Source: Microbacterium murale (lineage in GTDB: Bacteria; Actinomycetota; Actinomycetes; Actinomycetales; Microbacteriaceae). From it: a stretch of DNA of 64,000 nt. The stretch is taken from assembly GCF_030815955.1 (NCBI RefSeq), contig NZ_JAUSXK010000001.1, positions 2,790,001 to 2,854,000 on the forward strand, written 5' to 3'. Positions within the stretch are counted from its first letter, which is position 1. The number at the start of each line of letters is the position of its first letter. The notes beneath the pieces were generated by a model. The model saw only the letters and a list, made by a program, of their open reading frames with translations. It had not been told where the DNA came from and did not search any database. Positions 44,643 to 52,683 of the stretch are shown in pieces. Made by a program: the position numbers and the translations under genes.

Positions 44643-45668
44643 TCAGGAAGCAGTCGATGCGGATTGCGCGTCCAAGATGCCATTAACCAGCGCGTCGATC
44701 TCTGCCTCACCGCGAACGACTGGTGACGCAACTAGAGGGTGGGTTGAACCACCAAGCAGAACTGCTGCAGCCGAACCTTGAACGCCGAGCGCGCGCTTGG
44801 CGGAAAGCGACCCAAAGTACGCGAACGGCAGCGCGTCTGGCATCCGCTCTCTGAGGACATCGGGCCGCGACGACGTCGCGACGCGCAAGGTGACAGGTCG
44901 AATCGCTTTCTGCCATTCATCGAGCCGTCGGGCAATGACGGCGCAGCTACTGCATTCAGCAGATAGGAAGACGAGCAATACCGGCGAGCCGGATCCCAGA
45001 GCATGGAGCGGAATTGTGACGTTCTCTGAGCTCACCAGCTCGGCGTCGGGAATCCGGACACCGACCTCAGCGACAGCAGACAGGGGGAGGGAATCCTCAT
45101 TGGCTATTGTGTCGCGCTGGGAGCGTCGCGCATGCAACAGCGCCGTCAGCAGCAGGACAGCGACTACGAGCGCCCATGCTAGGGCGACAGCGAGGAGCGA
45201 AACAATGTCCGCACCAAAGAACTCAAGAACGAATGAAGATCCGTTACTGACGGTCACTGCGATTGCTACCGACAGCATGATCAACAGGATGTTCCGAGCT
45301 ATCGTCCATGCTGTGACACGGTCGTTTATGGCCAGAGGGCCGAAGCACCCGCAGTCGACCTCTTCGCCGCGAGAGAGGACGCCAGCAATGAACAGTGTGA
45401 ACACGACGAATGTGCACGCCGCAAGGACGGCAGCCGTAACTCGCATCCAGCCAGGGGCGAGGAGTAACGCAAGACCGAGGCAGATCTCCCATGCAGGTAC
45501 AGCCGCGGCAATCCAACGTCGCCGTGCGAAAACGGGCACCCTCAGTGCAGACATGCTGGCGAGAACATCCGCAGAGTTCGCGATCTTTGCGGCTCCCGAG
45601 ATCAGGAGCACCAAAGCAACGAATCCCGTCGAGAACATGAGAATGAACTCGACGGGATCCGTTATCAC
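44643..45668 (-). CDS. MauE-like membrane protein fused to a thioredoxin-like domain
   Basis: A 341-residue protein. Residues about 1-185 hold five helices with the MauE/DoxX pattern: GFVALVLLISGAAKI, PAWEICLGLALLLAP and VDCGCFGPLA, whose Cys pair is typical of MauE. Residues 200-335 are a thioredoxin fold with SAECSSCAVIARRLDEW, a Cys-Ser-Ser-Cys active site facing outside. MauE-like proteins supply electrons to or from extracytoplasmic thiol enzymes. It follows a Tat-protein gene by 15 bases on the same strand, and that protein has exactly two cysteines in its mature part. A role in forming or reducing that disulfide is a reasonable hypothesis. Confidence 0.78.
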   Translation of the reverse strand: MITDPVEFILMFSTGFVALVLLISGAAKIANSADVLASMSALRVPVFARRRWIAAAVPAWEICLGLALLLAPGWMRVTAAVLAACTFVVFTLFIAGVLSRGEEVDCGCFGPLAINDRVTAWTIARNILLIMLSVAIAVTVSNGSSFVLEFFGADIVSLLAVALAWALVVAVLLLTALLHARRSQRDTIANEDSLPLSAVAEVGVRIPDAELVSSENVTIPLHALGSGSPVLLVFLSAECSSCAVIARRLDEWQKAIRPVTLRVATSSRPDVLRERMPDALPFAYFGSLSAKRALGVQGSAAAVLLGGSTHPLVASPVVRGEAEIDALVNGILDAQSASTAS

Positions 45669-45683
45669 GATGTCAGCTTAATG

Positions 45684-46319
45684 CTAGCCGCAAGTCTGGA
45701 CTGCGAGAGAACCAGTCACGAACGGGATGCCGAGGTCGCCGAGGTTCACGGCCACCGCAGCGAGGCTGCTGAGGGTGGAAGTGTTGTCGCCAGGAACGGC
45801 ATCGGCCGTAGTCTGAGTCAGCGTGAAGCTGCTGAGTACACCAACATTCACGAGCGCCCGGTATACGTCAACCGTGACTGAAGTGCCCTGGGGGATCGGG
45901 GCAGCGAGGGTAAGAACGAAACCGCCGGTGGTGCTGGCGATGCCAGCGACACCCGCACCGATGACAGACTCCAGGCCACCAACAGTGAGCAGGGCGTTGG
46001 GGTCGGTCAGCTCATAGACCGTGCCCGCAGGAATGTCTCCGGTCGTGGCGGTGATGGTGAACTCGCGGGTCGCGTTCGGCTCAAGTCCGAGCACCCCAAG
46101 AGCCGTCTGCACGACGCCGACGAGACCAGCGCCGACGATGCCGGTCAGCACGGAAATGTCGTAGTCACCGGCGCAGTTGCCAGTGACGGTGCCGTTCCAA
46201 GTCGGCGTGACCGACGCTGCGGCAAGCGGGGTCGCAACAGCTGCGGCGATAACCGGAACCGACCATGCGGCGCCCTTGACGACGGTACGGCGAGAAAAGC
46301 CCTTGTTCTCTTCAGTCAT
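45684..46319 (-). CDS. Tat-exported protein of unknown function (two-Cys type)
   Basis: A 211-residue protein from ATG 46319, with AGGAG about ten bases upstream. Signal: FSRRTVVKGAAWSVPVIAAA, cleavage region PLAAASVT. The mature chain is beta-rich, with TREFTITATTGDIPAGTVYEL and VTVDVYRALVNVG. It has two cysteines only, VTGNCAGDYD near the start and VQTCG at the very end. It is downstream of an AraC-type gene (190-base gap) and upstream of the MauE-thioredoxin gene. The signal is nearly the same as those of the proteins at 5691, 17472 and 18149. No known family recognised. Confidence 0.73.
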   Translation of the reverse strand: MTEENKGFSRRTVVKGAAWSVPVIAAAVATPLAAASVTPTWNGTVTGNCAGDYDISVLTGIVGAGLVGVVQTALGVLGLEPNATREFTITATTGDIPAGTVYELTDPNALLTVGGLESVIGAGVAGIASTTGGFVLTLAAPIPQGTSVTVDVYRALVNVGVLSSFTLTQTTADAVPGDNTSTLSSLAAVAVNLGDLGIPFVTGSLAVQTCG

Positions 46320-46509
46320 TGTGATTACTCCTGGTTACTGGTGGATGTGCGGCGTCGCCGCAGGGTGAACGGTGAGGCGACGCGATAGTGCTACATCCCC
46401 CGGAGCCTCCCCGTAGCCATCAACCTAGGGGTACGGCTCATCGCAAATCGAGACTTCCAAACAACTGCGCGCTGTTTGCTCTATAGCTGCGCGGAATGTT
46501 CGATCATCG

Positions 46510-47412
46510 TCATTGTCCGCGCCCCGATCGCAGCGTTCTCGGGCTCGCGCGGTAGACGTCGTGGAGTGCACGGCGGAGGCTCATCGCATTCCCGAAGCCC
46601 GACCGCTGCGCCACCTGCTCCACCGTCAACACGTCGTAACGGCTGTCCGTCAGCAGCGACCGTGCGAGGCGAGCGCGCTGCCGGCGTATCTCGCCGGCGA
46701 CGGTCGTTCCGGCCTCGGCGAAGATCGACTGCAGATGGCGCAGAGATGACGAGACGTCGTGCGCGACGCGACTGGGAGTCAAGCTGAGGTCAGCACCCTG
46801 CTGGGCTATCACGGCGAGGGCACGATCCCGAAGCACAGCGCGCGGGCTCCCATGCACTCCACCTGTGCCGAGGCGATCGAGCAGCACAGCTCCGCCCATC
46901 TCCATGACGAGCTGTTCGATCGCGTATCGCTCGATGGCTGAAGTCGACTCATTTCGATCGATCACTTCGGTGAGGAACGACTTCATGGCCTGATCAAGCA
47001 GCCTGCGGTCCGGAAAAGCACTCACCGCGTTGGGCAGTTGCGGTACGAATGCTGTGAGGGCTGCGCGTGGCATCTGCGCGATGAGAACCCGCCACGACTC
47101 GTTGAACCTCACTTGGCGAGCGATGCCGTGCGGTGCGACGATCAAACCAGCCTCGAAAGCCAGCCAAGGTTCGTCTGCATATCGTGAAGTGAAAGTACCG
47201 GTTTCGACGAAGACGAACGAGAGATGGTGCTCTTCCGGGTCCGGATGCACGATGAACTCTGCCGCGTCGCCCCAGATCGACCAGAGGGACACGGCACCAC
47301 AGATACGCTCGCGCGCATTCACATTCAGTTTTCCGGAGAGGCTACGGAAGCCATGCGCAGCGAACGCAAGGTGGCCGATCTCCCGCACTTTTCCTGGCAT
47401 GACGATGGGCAC
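46510..47412 (-). CDS. AraC-family transcriptional regulator
   Basis: A 300-residue regulator from ATG 47412. The N-terminal cupin-like region has HHLSFVFVETGTFTSRY and GLIVAPHGIAR. The linker RLLDQAMKSFLTEVIDRNES and ERYAIEQLVMEMGGAVLLDR match those of the AraC protein at 14965-15921 closely. The C-terminal HTH pair is DLSLTPSRVAHDVSSSLRHL and LTVEQVAQRSGFGNAMSLRR. It lies upstream of, and in the same direction as, the Tat-protein and MauE-thioredoxin genes and probably regulates them. The 190-base gap between them can hold a promoter. Confidence 0.87.
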   Translation of the reverse strand: MPIVMPGKVREIGHLAFAAHGFRSLSGKLNVNARERICGAVSLWSIWGDAAEFIVHPDPEEHHLSFVFVETGTFTSRYADEPWLAFEAGLIVAPHGIARQVRFNESWRVLIAQMPRAALTAFVPQLPNAVSAFPDRRLLDQAMKSFLTEVIDRNESTSAIERYAIEQLVMEMGGAVLLDRLGTGGVHGSPRAVLRDRALAVIAQQGADLSLTPSRVAHDVSSSLRHLQSIFAEAGTTVAGEIRRQRARLARSLLTDSRYDVLTVEQVAQRSGFGNAMSLRRALHDVYRASPRTLRSGRGQ

Positions 47413-47567
47413 CTTTCTGCGTATCCGTAGGGCTCAGCGGCCCCCGCCTGATGCTCGACAGATTATCGCTATGCCATACCGTGGTGGGGACGCACGTGCT
47501 CAGACCGGACGATGGCCATTGGCAGACAGGTCAAACACTGACCCGGTGCCTCCCCGGACGACTAGCG

Positions 47568-49022
47568 CTACGACGCACTGCGGCGACGCACCCCTGGCTC
47601 GGGGAGCGTCGCATCTTCCGTGCTCGGCTCATCCCTGCCGTAGCGCTCGTACGCACCGTAGTACTCACGGCCGTAGTAGGCCGACTCGGCGCCCTTGCGG
47701 GGCACCTTGTTCAGCACGACGCCGAGCACCCGACCTGTCGTTCGAGTGATGCTGCTGATGGCGCGCTGAAGCATGTCGAACGTCGTCTTGCCGGACGAGA
47801 CGACGATGATCACACCATCCGCGCTCGCGGCGAGCACGGCGGCGTCCGTGACCGGAAGTACCGGTGGCGAGTCGAGGATGACGACAGCCGTCTTGCTGAG
47901 CTCCGTGACGAACTCGCGCATTCGGGCGGACCCCAGCAACTCACTGGGGTTCGGTGGAATACGGCCCGCGCCGATGACGACGAGCGGTGTGTTCTTGTCT
48001 GGCCGGTGCGCGACATCATTGAGCTCTGCCCGCCCTGCCAAGATGTCGGTCAGCCCGACGTCATTTGATATGCCGAAGATGTCGGCGACGACGGGGCGTC
48101 GAAGGTCGCAGTCGATGAGCATTGCCCACTGCCCGGCGGCTGCAAGGCTTGAGGCGAGGTTCACAGCGACGGTGGACTTCCCGTCTCCGGGAACGGAACT
48201 CGTCACGACGATGACGCGCGGGGGGTTGTCGACGTCGATGAACTGCAGATTGGTGCGCAGCTCGCGCATCGATTCCACGGTGTGGTGTGAGACGCCGTGC
48301 TGCGCGTCGAGAGAAAAATCGATCACCTGGCGACCCTCCGACATCGTCTTCTCGAGTGGGAGCGTGCCGATCACTGACACCCCCGTTTCGCGCTCGATGT
48401 CACGAGGGTGGCGCACACGGCGGTCAACGGTGTGCCGTATGAAGGCGTAGATGAGTCCCAGCGCCAACCCGGCGATCGCGCCGATGACGATGTTGAGGCG
48501 GGTATTGGGAGACGACGGGGAGGTGGGGAGCCGGGCGGAGTCACCGACGATCAGGGTTACCGCTGCGGGAGCAGTATCTGTGCCGCCCTCGAGCTTCTCG
48601 ATCTCGATCGCCATGCCCCGCATCCATGCCTCGGCGAGCTGCTGAGCGGATGCCGGAGTGGGACCTTTGGCCGTGACCATCAACGCCGTGGTGTCGACGG
48701 GATTCGTCACGGTGACGCGAGAGACGAGGGCCTCTGGTGTCGCATCCAGATCGAGATCATCGATGGCGTGCTCGGCGACCGCGCGCCACGAGCCAAGGTT
48801 GAGGTACGACTTGACCCGGCTCTGAGCCAGTTGGTTGCCGACCAGTGCGCTGCCGCTCGAGCCATCACCCGACGTCGAGGTGACGATTCCAGTCGTGTCC
48901 GCCGAATAGACGCGCGGCTGAAGTGCGCTCCAGCCGAAGGCCGCACTGGCGCCGACGATCGTCGCGATGATGATCACGACCCAGTGCGCGCGCAGAATGC
49001 GGATGTAGTCGCTCAGTTCCAC
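47568..49022 (-). CDS. Wzz-domain tyrosine autokinase (BY-kinase), copy 3
   Basis: A 484-residue paralogue of the other three BY-kinases. It begins MELSDYIRILRAHWVVIIIA (GTG start), has a second helix (IVIGAIAGLALGLIYAF), Walker A VPGDGKSTVAVNLA (Lys about 281), Walker A' LIDCDLRRPVV and Walker B VVILDSPPVL. The C-terminal tail is tyrosine-rich, AYYGREYYGAYERYG. It is divergent from the wecB gene across a 162-base region. It is probably tied to polymer length or export of the polysaccharide whose precursors the neighbouring wecB and wecC genes make. Confidence 0.93.
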   Translation of the reverse strand: MELSDYIRILRAHWVVIIIATIVGASAAFGWSALQPRVYSADTTGIVTSTSGDGSSGSALVGNQLAQSRVKSYLNLGSWRAVAEHAIDDLDLDATPEALVSRVTVTNPVDTTALMVTAKGPTPASAQQLAEAWMRGMAIEIEKLEGGTDTAPAAVTLIVGDSARLPTSPSSPNTRLNIVIGAIAGLALGLIYAFIRHTVDRRVRHPRDIERETGVSVIGTLPLEKTMSEGRQVIDFSLDAQHGVSHHTVESMRELRTNLQFIDVDNPPRVIVVTSSVPGDGKSTVAVNLASSLAAAGQWAMLIDCDLRRPVVADIFGISNDVGLTDILAGRAELNDVAHRPDKNTPLVVIGAGRIPPNPSELLGSARMREFVTELSKTAVVILDSPPVLPVTDAAVLAASADGVIIVVSSGKTTFDMLQRAISSITRTTGRVLGVVLNKVPRKGAESAYYGREYYGAYERYGRDEPSTEDATLPEPGVRRRSAS

Positions 49023-49172
49023 CAGTCGTTCCCCTCACGTGTCCCGCAGGATCACGCGCGGGAGTGCATTGGAACGAGCATACGGGTGATCGGAGCGTCG
49101 TACGCATGCGGAGGGTTCTGAATACAGCACCCGCGCGTGATTCCGTCGGAAGTTCCGTGACCCCGTGACCCG

Positions 49173-49178
49173 TAGAAT
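49173..49178 (+). promoter_or_regulatory. Candidate -10 box of a leaderless promoter for wecB
   Basis: TAGAAT is followed by six bases and then the GTG of the wecB gene. Just upstream, CCGTGACC occurs twice in tandem (49155-49170), where a -35 or activator site would be. There is no ribosome-binding site. Confidence 0.45.
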
Positions 49179-49184
49179 TCTGTC

Positions 49185-50249
49185 GTGAAGATTCTCAGCG
49201 TCGTGGGTGCGCGTCCTCAGTTCGTGAAGCTTGCGCCGATTCATCAGGCGGCGAGGGCCGCCGGTGTAGAGCACGTGATAGTGCATACGGGGCAGCATTA
49301 CGACCCGATGTTGTCTGATGTGTTCTTCGAGGATCTGGGTATAGGCGTGCCGGACGTGCATCTGGGAGTCGGTAGTGGCTCGCACGGGGTGCAGACGGGA
49401 GCAATGCTCGCGGCTTTGGACGGGGTGCTCGATGAGCACCGTCCTGATTGGGTTCTGGTCTACGGGGACACGAACTCGACGGTCGCGGCGACATTGAGTG
49501 CGGTGAAGATGCACATTCCCGTCGCGCATCTGGAGGCAGGGTTGCGCAGCTTCAATCGGCGGATGCCGGAAGAACACAACCGAGTGATGACTGATCACGC
49601 TGCTGACCTTCTGCTCGCTCCGACACAGGTCGCAGTCGATCACTTGGCCAGTGAGGGGCTGTCCGCGCGGACCGTGCTGGTGGGCGATGTGATGACGGAT
49701 GTGCTTTTCGAGGTGCGCGATCAGCTCTCGGGTGCGAAATCGGCGTTGGTGGATGAGCTGGGGTTGACGCCGGGCGATTACTACGTGGCGACGATCCATC
49801 GAGCGGACAACACAGATGATCCCGAGCGGTTGGCGGAGGTCGCGGCTGGTCTCGCCGCGTTGGATAAGGCAGTGATTCTTCTTGCTCATCCGCGGGTGGT
49901 CGCGAAGGCGGCGTCTCATGGGATCGAGCTGACGCAGGGATCCTTGGTGGCGCATGCGCCGTTGGCGTATCCCGACTTGATAGCGGCGGCGTTGTCATCG
50001 GCAGGGATCGTGACCGATTCGGGTGGGTTGCAGAAAGAGGCGTTTCTGCTCGGAGTACCGTGCACCACGGTGCGGACGGAGACGGAGTGGGTCGAAACGA
50101 TCGAACTTGGTTGGAATGTACTTGCGAACACTGCAGGAGAGATCGCTACGGCCGTGACTCGTGATCGCCCGACAAATACGGATGCCACACCATACGGTGA
50201 CGGGCACGCCGCCGAACGCGTCATAGCCGTACTCGCCAGAGCCTTCTGA
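49185..50249 (+). CDS. wecB: UDP-N-acetylglucosamine 2-epimerase
   Basis: A 354-residue non-hydrolysing epimerase that makes UDP-ManNAc from UDP-GlcNAc. It has KILSVVGARPQFVKLAPIHQ, VIVHTGQHYDPMLSDVFFE, VLVYGDTNST, LEAGLRSFNRRMPEEHNR and TDSGGLQKEAF. It opens a plus-strand set with the wecC-like dehydrogenase, an oxidoreductase and an aminotransferase. Codons mostly end in G or T in this gene, unlike the C-ending use in the next-but-one gene. GTG start, apparently leaderless. Confidence 0.93.
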   Translation: MKILSVVGARPQFVKLAPIHQAARAAGVEHVIVHTGQHYDPMLSDVFFEDLGIGVPDVHLGVGSGSHGVQTGAMLAALDGVLDEHRPDWVLVYGDTNSTVAATLSAVKMHIPVAHLEAGLRSFNRRMPEEHNRVMTDHAADLLLAPTQVAVDHLASEGLSARTVLVGDVMTDVLFEVRDQLSGAKSALVDELGLTPGDYYVATIHRADNTDDPERLAEVAAGLAALDKAVILLAHPRVVAKAASHGIELTQGSLVAHAPLAYPDLIAAALSSAGIVTDSGGLQKEAFLLGVPCTTVRTETEWVETIELGWNVLANTAGEIATAVTRDRPTNTDATPYGDGHAAERVIAVLARAF

Positions 50250-50314
50250 CTGGGCACGACGCCTGCCGCTGGCGTGAACCTGAGTACGTCATACAAACTC
50301 CTAGACTGAACATC

Positions 50315-51610
50315 ATGCGCATAGCTGTTGTCGCCCTCGGAAAGATCGGGCTTCCTCTCGCCGTCCAGTTCGCCGACTCCGGTCATGAAGTCATCGGTGT
50401 GGACGTGAACCAGGCTGCCGTGAACACCATCAACGAAGGCCTCGAGCCGTTCCCCGGTGAGGCGCACCTCCAGGAGAAGCTGTCAGAACTCATTCCTGCG
50501 GGTCGGCTGCGTGCGACCTCTGATTATGCGGATGCGATCCCGGGGGCTGATGCGGTGGTGTTGGTTGCGCCGGTGTTTGTGAATGATGAGACGTGGGAGC
50601 CGGATTTCAGGTACATGGATGCGGCGACGAGGTCGTTGGCGGAGCATCTGACGCCGGGGACGCTGGTGTCGTATGAGACGACTTTGCCGGTGGGGACTAC
50701 TCGTAATCGGTGGAAGCCGATGCTGGAGGAGGGTTCCGGTCTCGTGGAGGGTAAGGACTTCCATTTGGCGTATTCGCCGGAGCGGGTGCTGACTGGTCGT
50801 GTGTTCGCGGATCTGCGGAAGTATCCCAAGTTGATCGGTGCGCTCTCTGATGAGGGCAACCGGTTGGCGCGGGCGTTTTATGAGGCGGTGTTGCAGTTCG
50901 ATGAGCGTCCGGATCTTCCGCGTCCGAATGGGGTGTGGGATCTGGGCACGACGGAGGCGTCGGAGATGGCGAAGCTTGCTGAGACGACGTACCGGGATGT
51001 GAACATCGGTTTGGCGAATCAGTTCGGGTTGTTCGCGGCGGCGAACGGGATCGATGTGTACAAGGTGATCGAGGCGTGCAACTCGCAGCCGTACAGTCAC
51101 ATTCACCGTCCAGGTATCGCGGTGGGTGGGCATTGCATCCCGGTGTATCCGCGGTTGTATCTGTCCACGGACCCTGATGCGGACATCGTGCGTGTCGCCC
51201 GGCAGTTGAATGCGTCGATGCCGGAGCGCCTGGTCGCTCAGGCGGAGGGCATTCTCGGGGACCTTACGGGGCTGAAGGCGGTTGTGTTGGGGGCGGCGTA
51301 TCGGGGTGGTGTGAAGGAGACCGCGTTCTCGGGTGTCTTCCCGACCGTGCAGGCACTCACGCAGCGGGGCGCGGATGTTGTCGTGCACGACCCGATCTAT
51401 ACCGACGACGAGCTGCGTGCGCTCGGCTTCGAACCCTATGCGCTCGGTGGTGATGTCGACGTGGCTGTTCTGCAGACCGACCACGCCGAATACCGTGACC
51501 TCGGACCCGAACGCCTTCCCGGCGTGAAGCTCCTCGTCGACGGCCGCAATGCCACCGATCCCGCCCGCTGGGTCGGAACACCCCGCATCGTCGTCGGAAC
51601 GGCAGCCTGA
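50315..51610 (+). CDS. wecC: UDP-N-acetyl-D-mannosaminuronate (or glucosaminuronate) dehydrogenase
   Basis: A 431-residue nucleotide-sugar dehydrogenase. MRIAVVALGKIGLPLAVQFA binds NAD, the substrate Cys is in GGHCIPVYPR (Cys about 274), and GTTEASEMAKLAETTYRD is the middle helix. It should oxidise UDP-ManNAc from the preceding epimerase, or UDP-GlcNAc, to the uronate. Codon use changes inside the gene: roughly bases 50315-50520 and after 51330 favour C-ending codons, and the middle block favours G/T-ending ones. The stop overlaps the next ATG (TGATG). Confidence 0.88.
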   Translation: MRIAVVALGKIGLPLAVQFADSGHEVIGVDVNQAAVNTINEGLEPFPGEAHLQEKLSELIPAGRLRATSDYADAIPGADAVVLVAPVFVNDETWEPDFRYMDAATRSLAEHLTPGTLVSYETTLPVGTTRNRWKPMLEEGSGLVEGKDFHLAYSPERVLTGRVFADLRKYPKLIGALSDEGNRLARAFYEAVLQFDERPDLPRPNGVWDLGTTEASEMAKLAETTYRDVNIGLANQFGLFAAANGIDVYKVIEACNSQPYSHIHRPGIAVGGHCIPVYPRLYLSTDPDADIVRVARQLNASMPERLVAQAEGILGDLTGLKAVVLGAAYRGGVKETAFSGVFPTVQALTQRGADVVVHDPIYTDDELRALGFEPYALGGDVDVAVLQTDHAEYRDLGPERLPGVKLLVDGRNATDPARWVGTPRIVVGTAA

Positions 51611-52605
51611 TGGCCAATCTGCGTGCGGGCCTGCTCGGCGTCGGCATGATGGGCCGACACCACGCGCGTGTTCTTCGCGAACTCGAAGGCGTCGATCTCG
51701 TTGCCATCGCCGACCCTGGTGGTGATCCCCACGGTGTCGCGGGAAATCTGCCGATTCTTCCTGACATCGATGCGCTCATCGACACCGGCATCGATTTGGC
51801 TGTTGTCGCCGTCCCCACGGCGTTCCACGAGAATGCTGCGCTCCGACTCGCTGAAGCGGGCGTTCACACACTCGTCGAGAAACCGATCGCGCACACGCTC
51901 GAGGCCGGTCAGCGAATGGTCGACGCGTTCGCAGCCAAAGGCCTCATCGGAGCTGTCGGACATATCGAGCGTTTCAATCCCGCCCTGCAGGAGATGCGCC
52001 GTCGCATCGAAGCCGATGAGCTGGGCGCTATCTACCAGGTCGTGACACGTCGCCAGGGCACTTTCCCTGCTCGTATCGCCGACGTCGGTGTGGCGAAAGA
52101 CCTCGCGTCTCACGACGTGGATCTGACCGCGTGGGTCGTGCAGAGCGACTACGACCATGTGTACGCGCAGACCGCGTTCAAGAGCGGACGCGAGCACGAA
52201 GACATGATCACGATCATGGGACGCACCACGTCGGGCGTGATCGTGAACAACATCGTGAACTGGCTCTCACCGATGAAGGAGCGTCTCACCGTCGTCACGG
52301 GGGAGAAGGGCGCCTTCGTCGCAGACACCTCGGTCGGCGACCTGACCTTCTATGCCAACGGCACCATCGCGTCGGAATGGGCTTCTGTATCGAGCTTCCG
52401 CGGGGTCTCCGAGGGCGACATAACCCGCTACTCGTTCGCGAAGCGTGAGCCGCTCCGCATCGAACACGAGGCGTTCCGCGACGCTGTGCTCGGAAAGCAG
52501 ACCGACGTCGTGACGATGGCTCAAGGGCAGCGCACGCTCGTCGTGGTCGAGGCGGCGCTGGATGCTGCGCGTACCGGTGTCGCCGTGAATCTCGGGTCGA
52601 ACTGA
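51610..52605 (+). CDS. Gfo/Idh/MocA-family oxidoreductase (WlbA-like)
   Basis: A 331-residue NAD-binding enzyme: LRAGLLGVGMMGRHHARVL, VVAVPTAFHENAALRLAEAG, HTLVEKPIAHTLEAG and GHIERFNPALQEM. The EKP and the H-x-x-R-F-N-P block are those of WlbA-type enzymes that oxidise C3 of a UDP-N-acetyl-hexosaminuronic acid. The neighbours fit: a uronate-making dehydrogenase before it and a sugar aminotransferase after it. It would supply the 3-keto substrate for that aminotransferase. C-ending codons contrast with its flanks. Confidence 0.82.
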   Translation: MANLRAGLLGVGMMGRHHARVLRELEGVDLVAIADPGGDPHGVAGNLPILPDIDALIDTGIDLAVVAVPTAFHENAALRLAEAGVHTLVEKPIAHTLEAGQRMVDAFAAKGLIGAVGHIERFNPALQEMRRRIEADELGAIYQVVTRRQGTFPARIADVGVAKDLASHDVDLTAWVVQSDYDHVYAQTAFKSGREHEDMITIMGRTTSGVIVNNIVNWLSPMKERLTVVTGEKGAFVADTSVGDLTFYANGTIASEWASVSSFRGVSEGDITRYSFAKREPLRIEHEAFRDAVLGKQTDVVTMAQGQRTLVVVEAALDAARTGVAVNLGSN

Positions 52606-52683
52606 GCCCTGGTTGGACGGAGCACGTCGTTCGGCGGGCTCGCGGTTCATTGAGAGTGATGAAATTTTGATGAAGGAGTCTGT

